Of a stretch of 64,000 nucleotides of DNA, positions 8,513 through 16,191 are shown piece after piece; the stretch's first letter is position 1, and every line of letters starts with the position of its first letter. A model generated the notes under the pieces. The model saw nothing but the letters and a program-made list of their open reading frames with translations. It was not told the origin of the DNA and did no database searches. The position numbers and the translations under genes are program-made. The stretch comes from JBCBEX01 sp038528235 (lineage in GTDB: Bacteria > Bacteroidota > Rhodothermia > Rhodothermales > Rubricoccaceae): assembly GCA_038528235.1 (NCBI GenBank), contig JBCBEX010000001.1:1-64000 (forward strand), in the 5' to 3' direction.

Positions 8513-11500
8513 ATGTCGCCCTCACCGCAGCGCTACCGTCTCACGGCCTCCAACCTCGCCCGGTACTTCAAGCACGGTTGCGACCGGCTCTTTCGGTGGG
8601 ACGCTGTTGCCGCGCCGCACCGCGAGGTGCCCGGGATTGGGGCGGACGTGCCCAAGCGGATCCGTAACCAGTCGCGCCCTGGCATCGAGCTGCTCATGGC
8701 CGAGGGGGACCGGTTCGAGCAGGCGCGCGTCGAGGGGCTGGCGACGGCCTACGGTGAGGCGGCCATCCACTACAACGCGCCCGAGGAGCAGTCGACCGGG
8801 GAGTTCGCACCGGCGCCCGTGCGCGCGCGTCAGCTCCGCTCGCTGCTGAGCCGCGACACCCCGCCGCGGTTCATCGCGCAGGTCGAACTCAACCTCGAGC
8901 GGGAGGCCCCGGACGCTGCCGCGGCCTTCCTCCGTCGGTTTGGGCTCGACCCCGAGCGGGTGGAGGTACGGCCCGCGCTGCCGGACCTCCTCGAGGTGCA
9001 CGGGCACGACGACCGAGGGGAGCTTGACCGGGAAGGTCCGGCGTGGGCCGACGGCAAGGCGCGGCTGCGGGTGTGGGACTTCAAAGCCAGCCCCCAGGCC
9101 AAGCACGAACACTTCGCGCAGGTCGCCTACTACTCCTTCCTGCTTGAGGCCATCCTACCGGCGCTCGGCTTGGCCGACCGGTACGCGGTCGACACGGCGT
9201 GGGGGGTGATCCGCACCAAAGAAGACGAGCCCGTCGTGTTCGAGCTGGAGCCGTACCGCCGGGCCGTTGAGGACGTGCTGCGCAAGCGGGTACCCGGCCT
9301 GCTGGCCACGCCCGCCGCCGAGGCACACTACCACGTCTGCGCCAAATGCCTCGTGTGCGAGTACGTCGAGACGTGCGAGGCCGAGGCCGACGCCACCGAC
9401 GACCTCTCGCGCATCCCCTACATCTCGTCGGACTCCAAGCGGCGGCTGGGCGAGGCCGGGATCGGGACCTGTGCAGCCCTCGCCGGGGTCGACCCCGAGG
9501 GTGCCGCCGCCGAAGCGCTCCGCGAGCGGGGCCACGACCTCGCCGTCAACCTCACCCGGTACGTCGCCTGCGCGCGGGCGCTTGCGGAGGACGAGCCGCG
9601 GCCGCTCGACGCCACGACACTCGAGGTGCCCGCCTTCGAGGACATCCGCGCGGTCGTGTCGGCCGAGCAGGACGGCGTGACCGGGACTGTCTTCGCGCTC
9701 GGACTCAAGACCTACGAAGGGTGGGACGCCGAGGCCGGGCGCGTGATCGGGACCGAGGAGGTGTACGTTGCCGACGAGCCGGACAGCGAGGCCCGAATCC
9801 TCTCCGCATTCCTGCGCGACGTTAACGGGCTCTTCGAGCGCGTGCACGCGCACAACCAGGCCATCGACGAGGCCCTCACGCCCGAGGAGGAAGCCTACCA
9901 GACCGCCTGTGAGGCCTACGACGCCGCCCGTGCCAGCGAGCGGGACTACAAGGCGCAGAAGCCCCCACGGCTGAGCCGCAAAAACCCGGAACATGCGCGC
10001 TTCTACGCCTGGCGCGACCAGGTGGCGACCGAGAAGCGGGAGGCCCGGGAGCGCCGCGACGCCCTTAAAGACGCCGCCAACCTCGGCTGGTGGGCGCGTC
10101 GCCAGCGGCAGCGGTCGCTCCACATCTACGCCAGCGAGCGGGACTACAAGGCGCAGAAGCCCCCACGGCTGAGCCGCAAAAACCCGGAACATGCGCGCTT
10201 CTACGCCTGGCGCGACCAGGTGGCGACCGAGAAGCGGGAGGCCCGGGAGCGCCGCGACGCCCTTAAAGACGCCGCCAACCTCGGCTGGTGGGCGCGTCGC
10301 CAGCGGCAGCGGTCGCTCCACATCTACGCCTACGACGGGCTCGACCTGGCCGCGCTCAAGGGCGCGCTCGAGCGGCACCTCGGCCAGCGTGACACCGACG
10401 ATGAGCGGGCGCTGCAGCGCGAGATCGTCAAGCTCGTGCGGCTCTTCCCACCCGACTCTGTGCTGCCCGACGCCGACACCTTCCGCTCCGTGCCCGGGAC
10501 CGTCGCCGCCGATGCGATGCGGCGGCTCGTCGCGCTGCCCGCGCCCTACCTCTACGACCTCAAGACCGTCTCCGCGCTCTACCGCCCCCACAACGCCGAC
10601 GGGGAAGAGAGCGGGACGCGGTACCTGCCCCGCTACGGGTTCGGCTGGGCACACTCCAACCAGGTCGCCTTCGAGCGCATCCACGACGTCTGGAAGGGAC
10701 GCGGCTTCGAGGCCGGCGAGCGGACCTACACCGCGGCCGAAGTGCTCGACCAGATCCGGGCTACGGTGCGGGGCAAGCTGGGCGCCACCGACTCTGTGGT
10801 ACGGCGGCTCAAGCAGGATCACAAAGCGACGCGGGCGACCGAGATCGCGGCCCTCCAGGCCGCTGGAGTCCCCCCCGGCGAGGCCAAGCGAGAGGCGCGC
10901 GGCGTCCTGCTCCTGCGGAAGCAGCCGTTCCGGCTCTACACCGGCTTCGACCCCACCGACTTCGACGACCTCGAGGCGCTCCAGACCTTTGCCCTCCTCG
11001 AGGCCGCCCTTGGCGAGCTTCAGAAGCGGCACCTCCACGCGCTCAAGCCCACGGAGCGCGCGGCCAAGTTCGAGTGCATCCGGGGGCTGCGCTACCTGCC
11101 TGGCGCCGACGAAGACGACGGCCGCGTGCTGTGGTTCACCTTCGCCGAGGACTCGCGTGACGCCAAGTTTCGCGAGGGGCAAGGGTTCCTCGCCGTCACC
11201 CCCGAGGACGAGCCCGACGCGCTCCTCCGGACCGTCGACGGCCCGCTCTTCGCCGAGTGGGCTGGGTGGCGCGGTCAGCACTACAAGGTGACCCTCGAGC
11301 GGATCGACCTCGACGCAGCCCCGCCCCGGATCGCGCTTCGGCCCGACAAGGCCGAGAAGTTTCGGGACGTCTTGGACCTGCCCGGCGGCGACCGTGAGGG
11401 GGGGCGAACGGACCGCACCTTCGTCCTTGACGAGCCCCACACCGACCCCCTGACCGCGCGGCTCATGGATACCCTCGCGTGGCTCCGCACCGGCCCGGAG

Positions 11501-13075
11501 TCGGGGGCGCACGTCGCGGACCTCCTGCGCACCGGGACCATCCAGGGGCACCGGCCCTTCCTCCGTAACGTGCACCGGGCGCAGCACGCCCTGCGACGCC
11601 GGATGGCCGCCGCCGGGAAGAGCGACGACCTCGATGACCGCTCGTGGGATATCCTCCGCGCCATCACGCAGGAGGCCCTCTCCCTGGTCTGGGGCCCACC
11701 CGGCACCGGCAAGACCTACCTCGCCGCGCGGCTGCTCGCGCTCTACGCCGAGGCCGCCGCGGGTGGGCACGCGGGCCAGCCGCTGCGGGTGTTCGTCACG
11801 GCCTCCACGCACCACGCCGTCGTCAACGTGCTGCGGGAGCTGCGCAGCGTCGCCGACGCCTACGGCCTCGGCCCCGACGCGCTCGGGCTCTGCAAGCTCG
11901 GCCGTGAGAACGAAGCTGACGCCGAAGTGCCCGACCTCGAGCGCGTGCAGCCCCGCGACCTCGGTGGCCTAGTCGGCGGCGACCCTCGGCCGTGCGTCGT
12001 CGTCGGCGGGACCGTGTGGTCGCTCTACAAGGCCCTCAAGGTCGGCGAGGACTTCGCCGGGGCGCCGCTCTTCGACGTCGTGCTCGTCGACGAAGCCTCG
12101 CAGATGACCGTGCCGCAGGCGTTGCTCGCCTTCTGCGCGGCCAAGCCCGACGCCAACCTCGTGCTCACCGGCGACGACAAGCAGTTGCCGCCCATCGTGC
12201 ACGGGAGCTACCCCGAGGAGCACAAGCGGCTGCTCTCCTCCGTCTTCGCCTTCGCGCGGCACCACGCCGAGGATCAGGGGCGCGAGTCGCGCGTGCTGCA
12301 CCAGCTCACGCGCAACTACCGCATGAACGAGCCGCTCACCGCCTACCCGCGAGCGGTGATCTACGGCACCTACGAGGCCCACTTCCCTGACCAGCGCGCG
12401 GCACTGGAGCCGCCCGCCACCGGCGAGGCGCTCCTGACCCACCTGCTCCGCCCCGACCGCGCGGCCGTGCTCGCCCGCTACCGCCCGCCGCGGAGCTACA
12501 CCGCCCGCAACGACCTCGAAGCCGCCCTCGCGGCCGAGATGGTCGCCTGGCTCGCCGCACGGCTCATCGACCCCGAGACGGGGGCCCCGTACACCCCTGC
12601 CGCGTTCGCGGCGCGCGGCGTGGCCGTCCTCGCGCCGCACCGGGCGCAGAACGCCGCCATCCGCCACACGCTGCGCGGCTACGGGTTCGACGACACCGGA
12701 CGAGGTAGCGGGCCACCCATGGTGCTGGTCGACACCGTCGAGAAGCTCCAAGGGAAGCAGCGGCAAGTGATCGTCGTCAGCTACGGCGTGGCCGACGCCG
12801 AGTACGCCGACGCCGAGGCCGACTTTCTGCTCTCGCAGGCGCGCTTCAACGTCGCCGCGACGCGGGCCGAGCGCAAGCTCGTCGTGCTCTGCTCCGACCC
12901 TGTGCTTGACGCCGTCCCGTCGGACAGGGCCGTGCTCATGGAGGCCGTCATGCTCAAGGAGTTTCGGGACTACTGCGACGACGGGTCGCTCACCCTGCCG
13001 TGGTCGTTTGGCGGCGATGGGGATGCGGGGCAGGCCGTCGACCTCCACCTCCACTGGAAGGGGTTCGCCGCTTAG
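8513..13075 (+). CDS. TM0106-type RecB-like nuclease / RNase H-like / SF1 helicase fusion
   Basis: A 1520-aa DNA-processing protein. Residues 1-290 form a RecB-like PD-(D/E)XK nuclease with a VWDFKAS D-x-K strand and a closing Cys cluster (CAKCLVCEYVETC, near 275-287), possibly binding Fe-S or Zn. Residues about 360-660 fit the RNase H-like domain of TM0106 proteins, with EEVYVADEP and, after a charged insert, LHIYAYDGLDLAAL. The C-terminal half is a Dna2/UPF1-like SF1 helicase with Walker A GPPGTGKT near 1062, VLVDEASQM and GDDKQLPP, and a final VAATRAERK motif. The charged insert carries a perfect 66-residue tandem duplication (residues 474-539 and 540-605). It is followed 9 bases later by an adenine methylase gene, so they form an operon. 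A role in degrading foreign DNA is inferred from domains and context. Confidence 0.85.
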   Translation: MSPSPQRYRLTASNLARYFKHGCDRLFRWDAVAAPHREVPGIGADVPKRIRNQSRPGIELLMAEGDRFEQARVEGLATAYGEAAIHYNAPEEQSTGEFAPAPVRARQLRSLLSRDTPPRFIAQVELNLEREAPDAAAAFLRRFGLDPERVEVRPALPDLLEVHGHDDRGELDREGPAWADGKARLRVWDFKASPQAKHEHFAQVAYYSFLLEAILPALGLADRYAVDTAWGVIRTKEDEPVVFELEPYRRAVEDVLRKRVPGLLATPAAEAHYHVCAKCLVCEYVETCEAEADATDDLSRIPYISSDSKRRLGEAGIGTCAALAGVDPEGAAAEALRERGHDLAVNLTRYVACARALAEDEPRPLDATTLEVPAFEDIRAVVSAEQDGVTGTVFALGLKTYEGWDAEAGRVIGTEEVYVADEPDSEARILSAFLRDVNGLFERVHAHNQAIDEALTPEEEAYQTACEAYDAARASERDYKAQKPPRLSRKNPEHARFYAWRDQVATEKREARERRDALKDAANLGWWARRQRQRSLHIYASERDYKAQKPPRLSRKNPEHARFYAWRDQVATEKREARERRDALKDAANLGWWARRQRQRSLHIYAYDGLDLAALKGALERHLGQRDTDDERALQREIVKLVRLFPPDSVLPDADTFRSVPGTVAADAMRRLVALPAPYLYDLKTVSALYRPHNADGEESGTRYLPRYGFGWAHSNQVAFERIHDVWKGRGFEAGERTYTAAEVLDQIRATVRGKLGATDSVVRRLKQDHKATRATEIAALQAAGVPPGEAKREARGVLLLRKQPFRLYTGFDPTDFDDLEALQTFALLEAALGELQKRHLHALKPTERAAKFECIRGLRYLPGADEDDGRVLWFTFAEDSRDAKFREGQGFLAVTPEDEPDALLRTVDGPLFAEWAGWRGQHYKVTLERIDLDAAPPRIALRPDKAEKFRDVLDLPGGDREGGRTDRTFVLDEPHTDPLTARLMDTLAWLRTGPESGAHVADLLRTGTIQGHRPFLRNVHRAQHALRRRMAAAGKSDDLDDRSWDILRAITQEALSLVWGPPGTGKTYLAARLLALYAEAAAGGHAGQPLRVFVTASTHHAVVNVLRELRSVADAYGLGPDALGLCKLGRENEADAEVPDLERVQPRDLGGLVGGDPRPCVVVGGTVWSLYKALKVGEDFAGAPLFDVVLVDEASQMTVPQALLAFCAAKPDANLVLTGDDKQLPPIVHGSYPEEHKRLLSSVFAFARHHAEDQGRESRVLHQLTRNYRMNEPLTAYPRAVIYGTYEAHFPDQRAALEPPATGEALLTHLLRPDRAAVLARYRPPRSYTARNDLEAALAAEMVAWLAARLIDPETGAPYTPAAFAARGVAVLAPHRAQNAAIRHTLRGYGFDDTGRGSGPPMVLVDTVEKLQGKQRQVIVVSYGVADAEYADAEADFLLSQARFNVAATRAERKLVVLCSDPVLDAVPSDRAVLMEAVMLKEFRDYCDDGSLTLPWSFGGDGDAGQAVDLHLHWKGFAA
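9932..10327 (+). repeat. Perfect 198-bp in-frame tandem duplication
   Basis: Bases 9932-10129 and 10130-10327 are identical by direct comparison and codon-aligned, doubling 66 residues (from ASERDYKAQK to RSLHIY) of a charged, probably helical insert in the nuclease-helicase gene. The lack of any difference, even at third positions, means a very recent duplication or an assembly error. Confidence 0.95.
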
Positions 13076-13084
13076 CTTGCGACC

Positions 13085-14065
13085 ATGACCCACCCACTTA
13101 TCCGCACGACTGCCTCGATCCTCTCGCCGCTTCGCTACCCCGGTGGCAAGCGGCGGCTAGTGGGGTACGTCGCCGAGGCGCTACGGCTGAACGGGCAGCG
13201 TCCGGCGGTCTACGTCGAGCCTTTCGCCGGGGGCGCGTCCGTGGCGCTCCAGCTCCTCAACGACGGGCTCGTCGAGCGCGCGGTGCTCGGCGAGCGGGAC
13301 CCTCTCGTGGCTGCCTTTTGGCGGGTCGTTTTCAGCGACCCCGAGCGGCTCATCCGCGACATGGAGCGGGCCGACGTCAGCGTGGCCGCGTGGGAGCGGA
13401 TGCGGGCCTACCACCCCCGCTCCGACCGGGGCAAGGCGCTCAAGTGTTTCTATCTCAACCGCACGAGCTTTTCCGGCATCCTCGCCGACACCGCCGGGCC
13501 GATTGGTGGCAAGGCGCAGGCCTCGGCGTACGGGATCGGGTGTCGCTTCCCCAAGGCACGCCTTGCCCAACGAATCCGGCAGGCCGCCGCGCTGGCCGAC
13601 CGCGTTGCGTTGGTCCACGAGGGCGACTGGGCCGCCACGCTCGCCGTAGCCCAGGCGCTCGCCACCACGCCTGAGGAGCTCTTCGTCTACCTCGACCCCC
13701 CGTTTTACCGCAAGGCCGACCGACTCTACCGGCACCACTTCGACGCGGCCGCGCACGAGCGGTTGGCCGACGGCGTGGCCAGGTTGCGGGACCAGGGGGT
13801 GCCGCTGCTGCTCTCCTATGACGACGCCGACGCCATCGCCGCGCTCTACGAGGCGCGCGGGTTTGCGCCTGGGCGGGTCGAGCTCATGTACTCCGCGATA
13901 GGAAAGGCCGGACCAGCGCGGGCGCCTGAGTTGGTCGTGAGCACGATCCCGCGGCTACCCGGCGCAACACGGCTTTGGAGAACATCGGGAGAATGGCGGG
14001 CATCAGGGGACGGGGCTGCAGATGGAGCACCTGCTCTTGCAACCCGTCAAGATCGGCATGCTTAA
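13085..14065 (+). CDS. D12-class (Dam-like) DNA adenine N6-methyltransferase
   Basis: A 326-aa adenine methylase. Family hallmarks are the N-terminal SPLRYPGGKRRL, the SAM-binding motif YVEPFAGGASVAL near residue 45, and the catalytic motif IV VYLDPPFY near residue 204 (DPPF in place of DPPY, which is tolerated in this family). The target site cannot be read from sequence. It starts 9 bases after the nuclease-helicase gene, so it is probably its modification partner, protecting host DNA in a restriction-modification-like pair; it could also be an orphan methylase. Its 3' end converges with the UvrD-type gene of the large leftward operon, with 20 bases between the stops. Alternative call: a phage-type Dam. 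Confidence 0.88.
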   Translation: MTHPLIRTTASILSPLRYPGGKRRLVGYVAEALRLNGQRPAVYVEPFAGGASVALQLLNDGLVERAVLGERDPLVAAFWRVVFSDPERLIRDMERADVSVAAWERMRAYHPRSDRGKALKCFYLNRTSFSGILADTAGPIGGKAQASAYGIGCRFPKARLAQRIRQAAALADRVALVHEGDWAATLAVAQALATTPEELFVYLDPPFYRKADRLYRHHFDAAAHERLADGVARLRDQGVPLLLSYDDADAIAALYEARGFAPGRVELMYSAIGKAGPARAPELVVSTIPRLPGATRLWRTSGEWRASGDGAADGAPALATRQDRHA

Positions 14066-14085
14066 CACCGAAGAAAGTCTGGTGC

Positions 14086-16191
14086 CTAGAGAAAGCGGCT
14101 TGGTGCGGCGTTGGACGATACGGTGACAGAACGGCGCGCCCGGGTGGCGGCGACGTGCAGCAGAGCCCGTTCCCGCGCTTCGGCGCTTGCGCGACCGGCG
14201 TCGTCCGCTGGACCGGTAAGGGCAATAGGATTCGGGACGACATCATCGTTGACAGCGACGATGAGAACCCGATCAAACTCCAGGCCCTTGACTCGGTGCA
14301 TAGTGGCAAGGCGTAGGCCCGGCGCAGAGCGGTCCTCCGCCTGATCGGTCTCGACGAGGTGCGTATCCACGCCACGCGCGCGAAGAGCCCCCTCGTACTG
14401 GCTGACCAGGCGCCCTGTGCGGGCGACAAGGCAGGTTGACGCCAGCTTGGCGGGGTTGAGTGCCCTGGTGAAGTCAACGATGGCCTCAACCTCAGCAGCG
14501 AACGAGTCGTAAGGCGTTACCGTGGGAGTCGTGCCCTGGACGAGCGACCGGTAACCGCGCTGGGAATCCTGGCCTCCATCGAGGTCGTCAACCGGGACAC
14601 CGTCGAGCAGCGCTACAGCCCATCGCCGCGTCTGCTCTGTCGTGCGGTAGTTGACCCGAAGCTTCCGGCCCCGGCCGACGATGTCGATGCCGCAGTGGCC
14701 GAGGACCACCGGCGACGCATAGATGCGCTGGTGGGCATCCCCAACAATGAACAGGTCGTGCGGCGCGGGGGGGACCATAGCACGGAGGAGGCGAAACGCA
14801 CTGGCGCCGAAGTCCTGGGCTTCGTCAACAACGATGCAGCGATACGGGAGCACGTCGTCGTACTGGAGAAGGGCGCGGGCGTCCTGCATAGCGAGGGCAG
14901 GCTCGCGCAGGTGGTGCTCGTCGAGGAGCGTACGGTACTCTTCGAAGACGGGCCAGAGCGCCTTCCGGTCGCGCCGGGACAAGGGGGTCCCCCGTCCACG
15001 GCGAGCCGCACGTAGATAGTCGGTGAGGCTCTCGACCTCCTGGGGCACGATGGTGTCCTCCCACTCGTCCCGGAGAAACGACGCCGAGACGCCCTCGGGA
15101 GCCTTGGCAGTTGCCTCCTCCCACAGTGGCCTGGTCCGGGTACCGGTGTAGTCGATGTCGTAGACGTACGACTGGGTTCGGAGGTACCCGCTGAGCCACC
15201 CGTCGAGGTGAGTCACCTCGATGCGGGCTAAGACTTCGGTTGGGCACAGCAGCGCGAGGTTGGCGCTGATGTCGGCGGCGAGGTTGCGGGTGAAGGTGGT
15301 GAAGAGGACCTGCTCCCGAACGCCTGCTAGAACGTTCTCGACGAGCCATCGCGCGCGGTGCATCGCAACGACGGTCTTCCCGGTCCCAGCGCCGCCGAGG
15401 ACACGCACGGGGCCGTTGGCGTTGATGGTGACGAGCGAGCGCTGCGAGGGGTGGAGGAAGACGCGCCAGTGTTTGAGGGGTGCGTTGAGCATCTCCGCTA
15501 GCTCTTCCTCCCCGTCGACAGTGGCGAACCGCCTCTGCGAATCGGGCCGGCGCAGCGCGGCGGCGAAGTCGTCTGTGTCCACGGGCTCCTGGCTCGCGCG
15601 CCAGGCGAACTCGCGATCGACCTCCTCAAGCGAGTATCCCGCCGCGATCATGTAGAGCGCCTCGCCCGCCTCCTCTGGAAGGTGAGGGGCTAGCCGGTCG
15701 AGGTCCTCGTCGGTCCCGACGTTGCGGACGACCGGAATCAGGACATCGGGGAGCCCGAAGCGGAGGAGGTCGCGGTCACGAAGGTCACGGAAGAGGCCCT
15801 CGCGGGCGGGGGCCTTCGGCTCTGGACTGTCCTCCTGGGCAAGCGTCGGTGCATCGTTCTCAGAGGCCGGTACGATCTGGAGGACGCCGGTGTCCGGGTG
15901 CACGGCGACGCGCTTGTTGGCGGCCCACTGATAGGCATCGTCGTGGTGGTCGACCCAGAGGAGCACGTAGACGTCCCCGCTGTCCGGCTTGAGGACGATC
16001 CCTCGGTAGGTCTGGTCGATGCGGACGGAGCGGAGGTTGGGATCGCTCGCACCGTTGATGGTCTCGTAGTTGATGCCGGGCGAGGTGGGGTTCTCGCGGA
16101 ACTTCTCGATGAAGGCGCGGGCCTTCTTCTGCTGCGCGCGCGGGAGGTTGGAAAACGCCTCCAGGAAGTCTTGGGAGATAGAGATCGTCAC
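14086..16191 (-). CDS. UvrD-like SF1 helicase with RelE-like N-terminal domain
   Basis: About 701 aa from a GTG at 16191. This start is chosen because the GTGA overlaps the TGA of the upstream gene by four bases and because VTISISQDF opens a folded domain; the in-frame sequence further upstream lies inside the other gene. Residues 1-105 resemble a RelE/ParE-type fold (LPRAQQKKARAFIEKF, LRSVRIDQTYRGIVL, VLLWVDHHDDAYQWA). A UvrD-type motor follows with Walker A GGAGTGKT near 272, VDEAQDFG, MHRVKGLEFDRV and VAATRARRS. Helicases of this type unwind or translocate on DNA; the RelE-like part may bind nucleic acid rather than act as a toxin, since no antitoxin gene is adjacent. It is the last gene of the seven-gene operon. 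Confidence 0.85.
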   Translation of the reverse strand: MTISISQDFLEAFSNLPRAQQKKARAFIEKFRENPTSPGINYETINGASDPNLRSVRIDQTYRGIVLKPDSGDVYVLLWVDHHDDAYQWAANKRVAVHPDTGVLQIVPASENDAPTLAQEDSPEPKAPAREGLFRDLRDRDLLRFGLPDVLIPVVRNVGTDEDLDRLAPHLPEEAGEALYMIAAGYSLEEVDREFAWRASQEPVDTDDFAAALRRPDSQRRFATVDGEEELAEMLNAPLKHWRVFLHPSQRSLVTINANGPVRVLGGAGTGKTVVAMHRARWLVENVLAGVREQVLFTTFTRNLAADISANLALLCPTEVLARIEVTHLDGWLSGYLRTQSYVYDIDYTGTRTRPLWEEATAKAPEGVSASFLRDEWEDTIVPQEVESLTDYLRAARRGRGTPLSRRDRKALWPVFEEYRTLLDEHHLREPALAMQDARALLQYDDVLPYRCIVVDEAQDFGASAFRLLRAMVPPAPHDLFIVGDAHQRIYASPVVLGHCGIDIVGRGRKLRVNYRTTEQTRRWAVALLDGVPVDDLDGGQDSQRGYRSLVQGTTPTVTPYDSFAAEVEAIVDFTRALNPAKLASTCLVARTGRLVSQYEGALRARGVDTHLVETDQAEDRSAPGLRLATMHRVKGLEFDRVLIVAVNDDVVPNPIALTGPADDAGRASAEARERALLHVAATRARRSVTVSSNAAPSRFL

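Noticed and set aside
9155..11815. 886-codon antisense frame over the nuclease-helicase gene
   Set aside because: No domain or motif; it even mirrors the tandem duplication. It is a shadow of the real gene.
15875..16191. Stand-alone RelE toxin with antitoxin
   Set aside because: The domain is continuous with the helicase and no antitoxin-like gene is adjacent.
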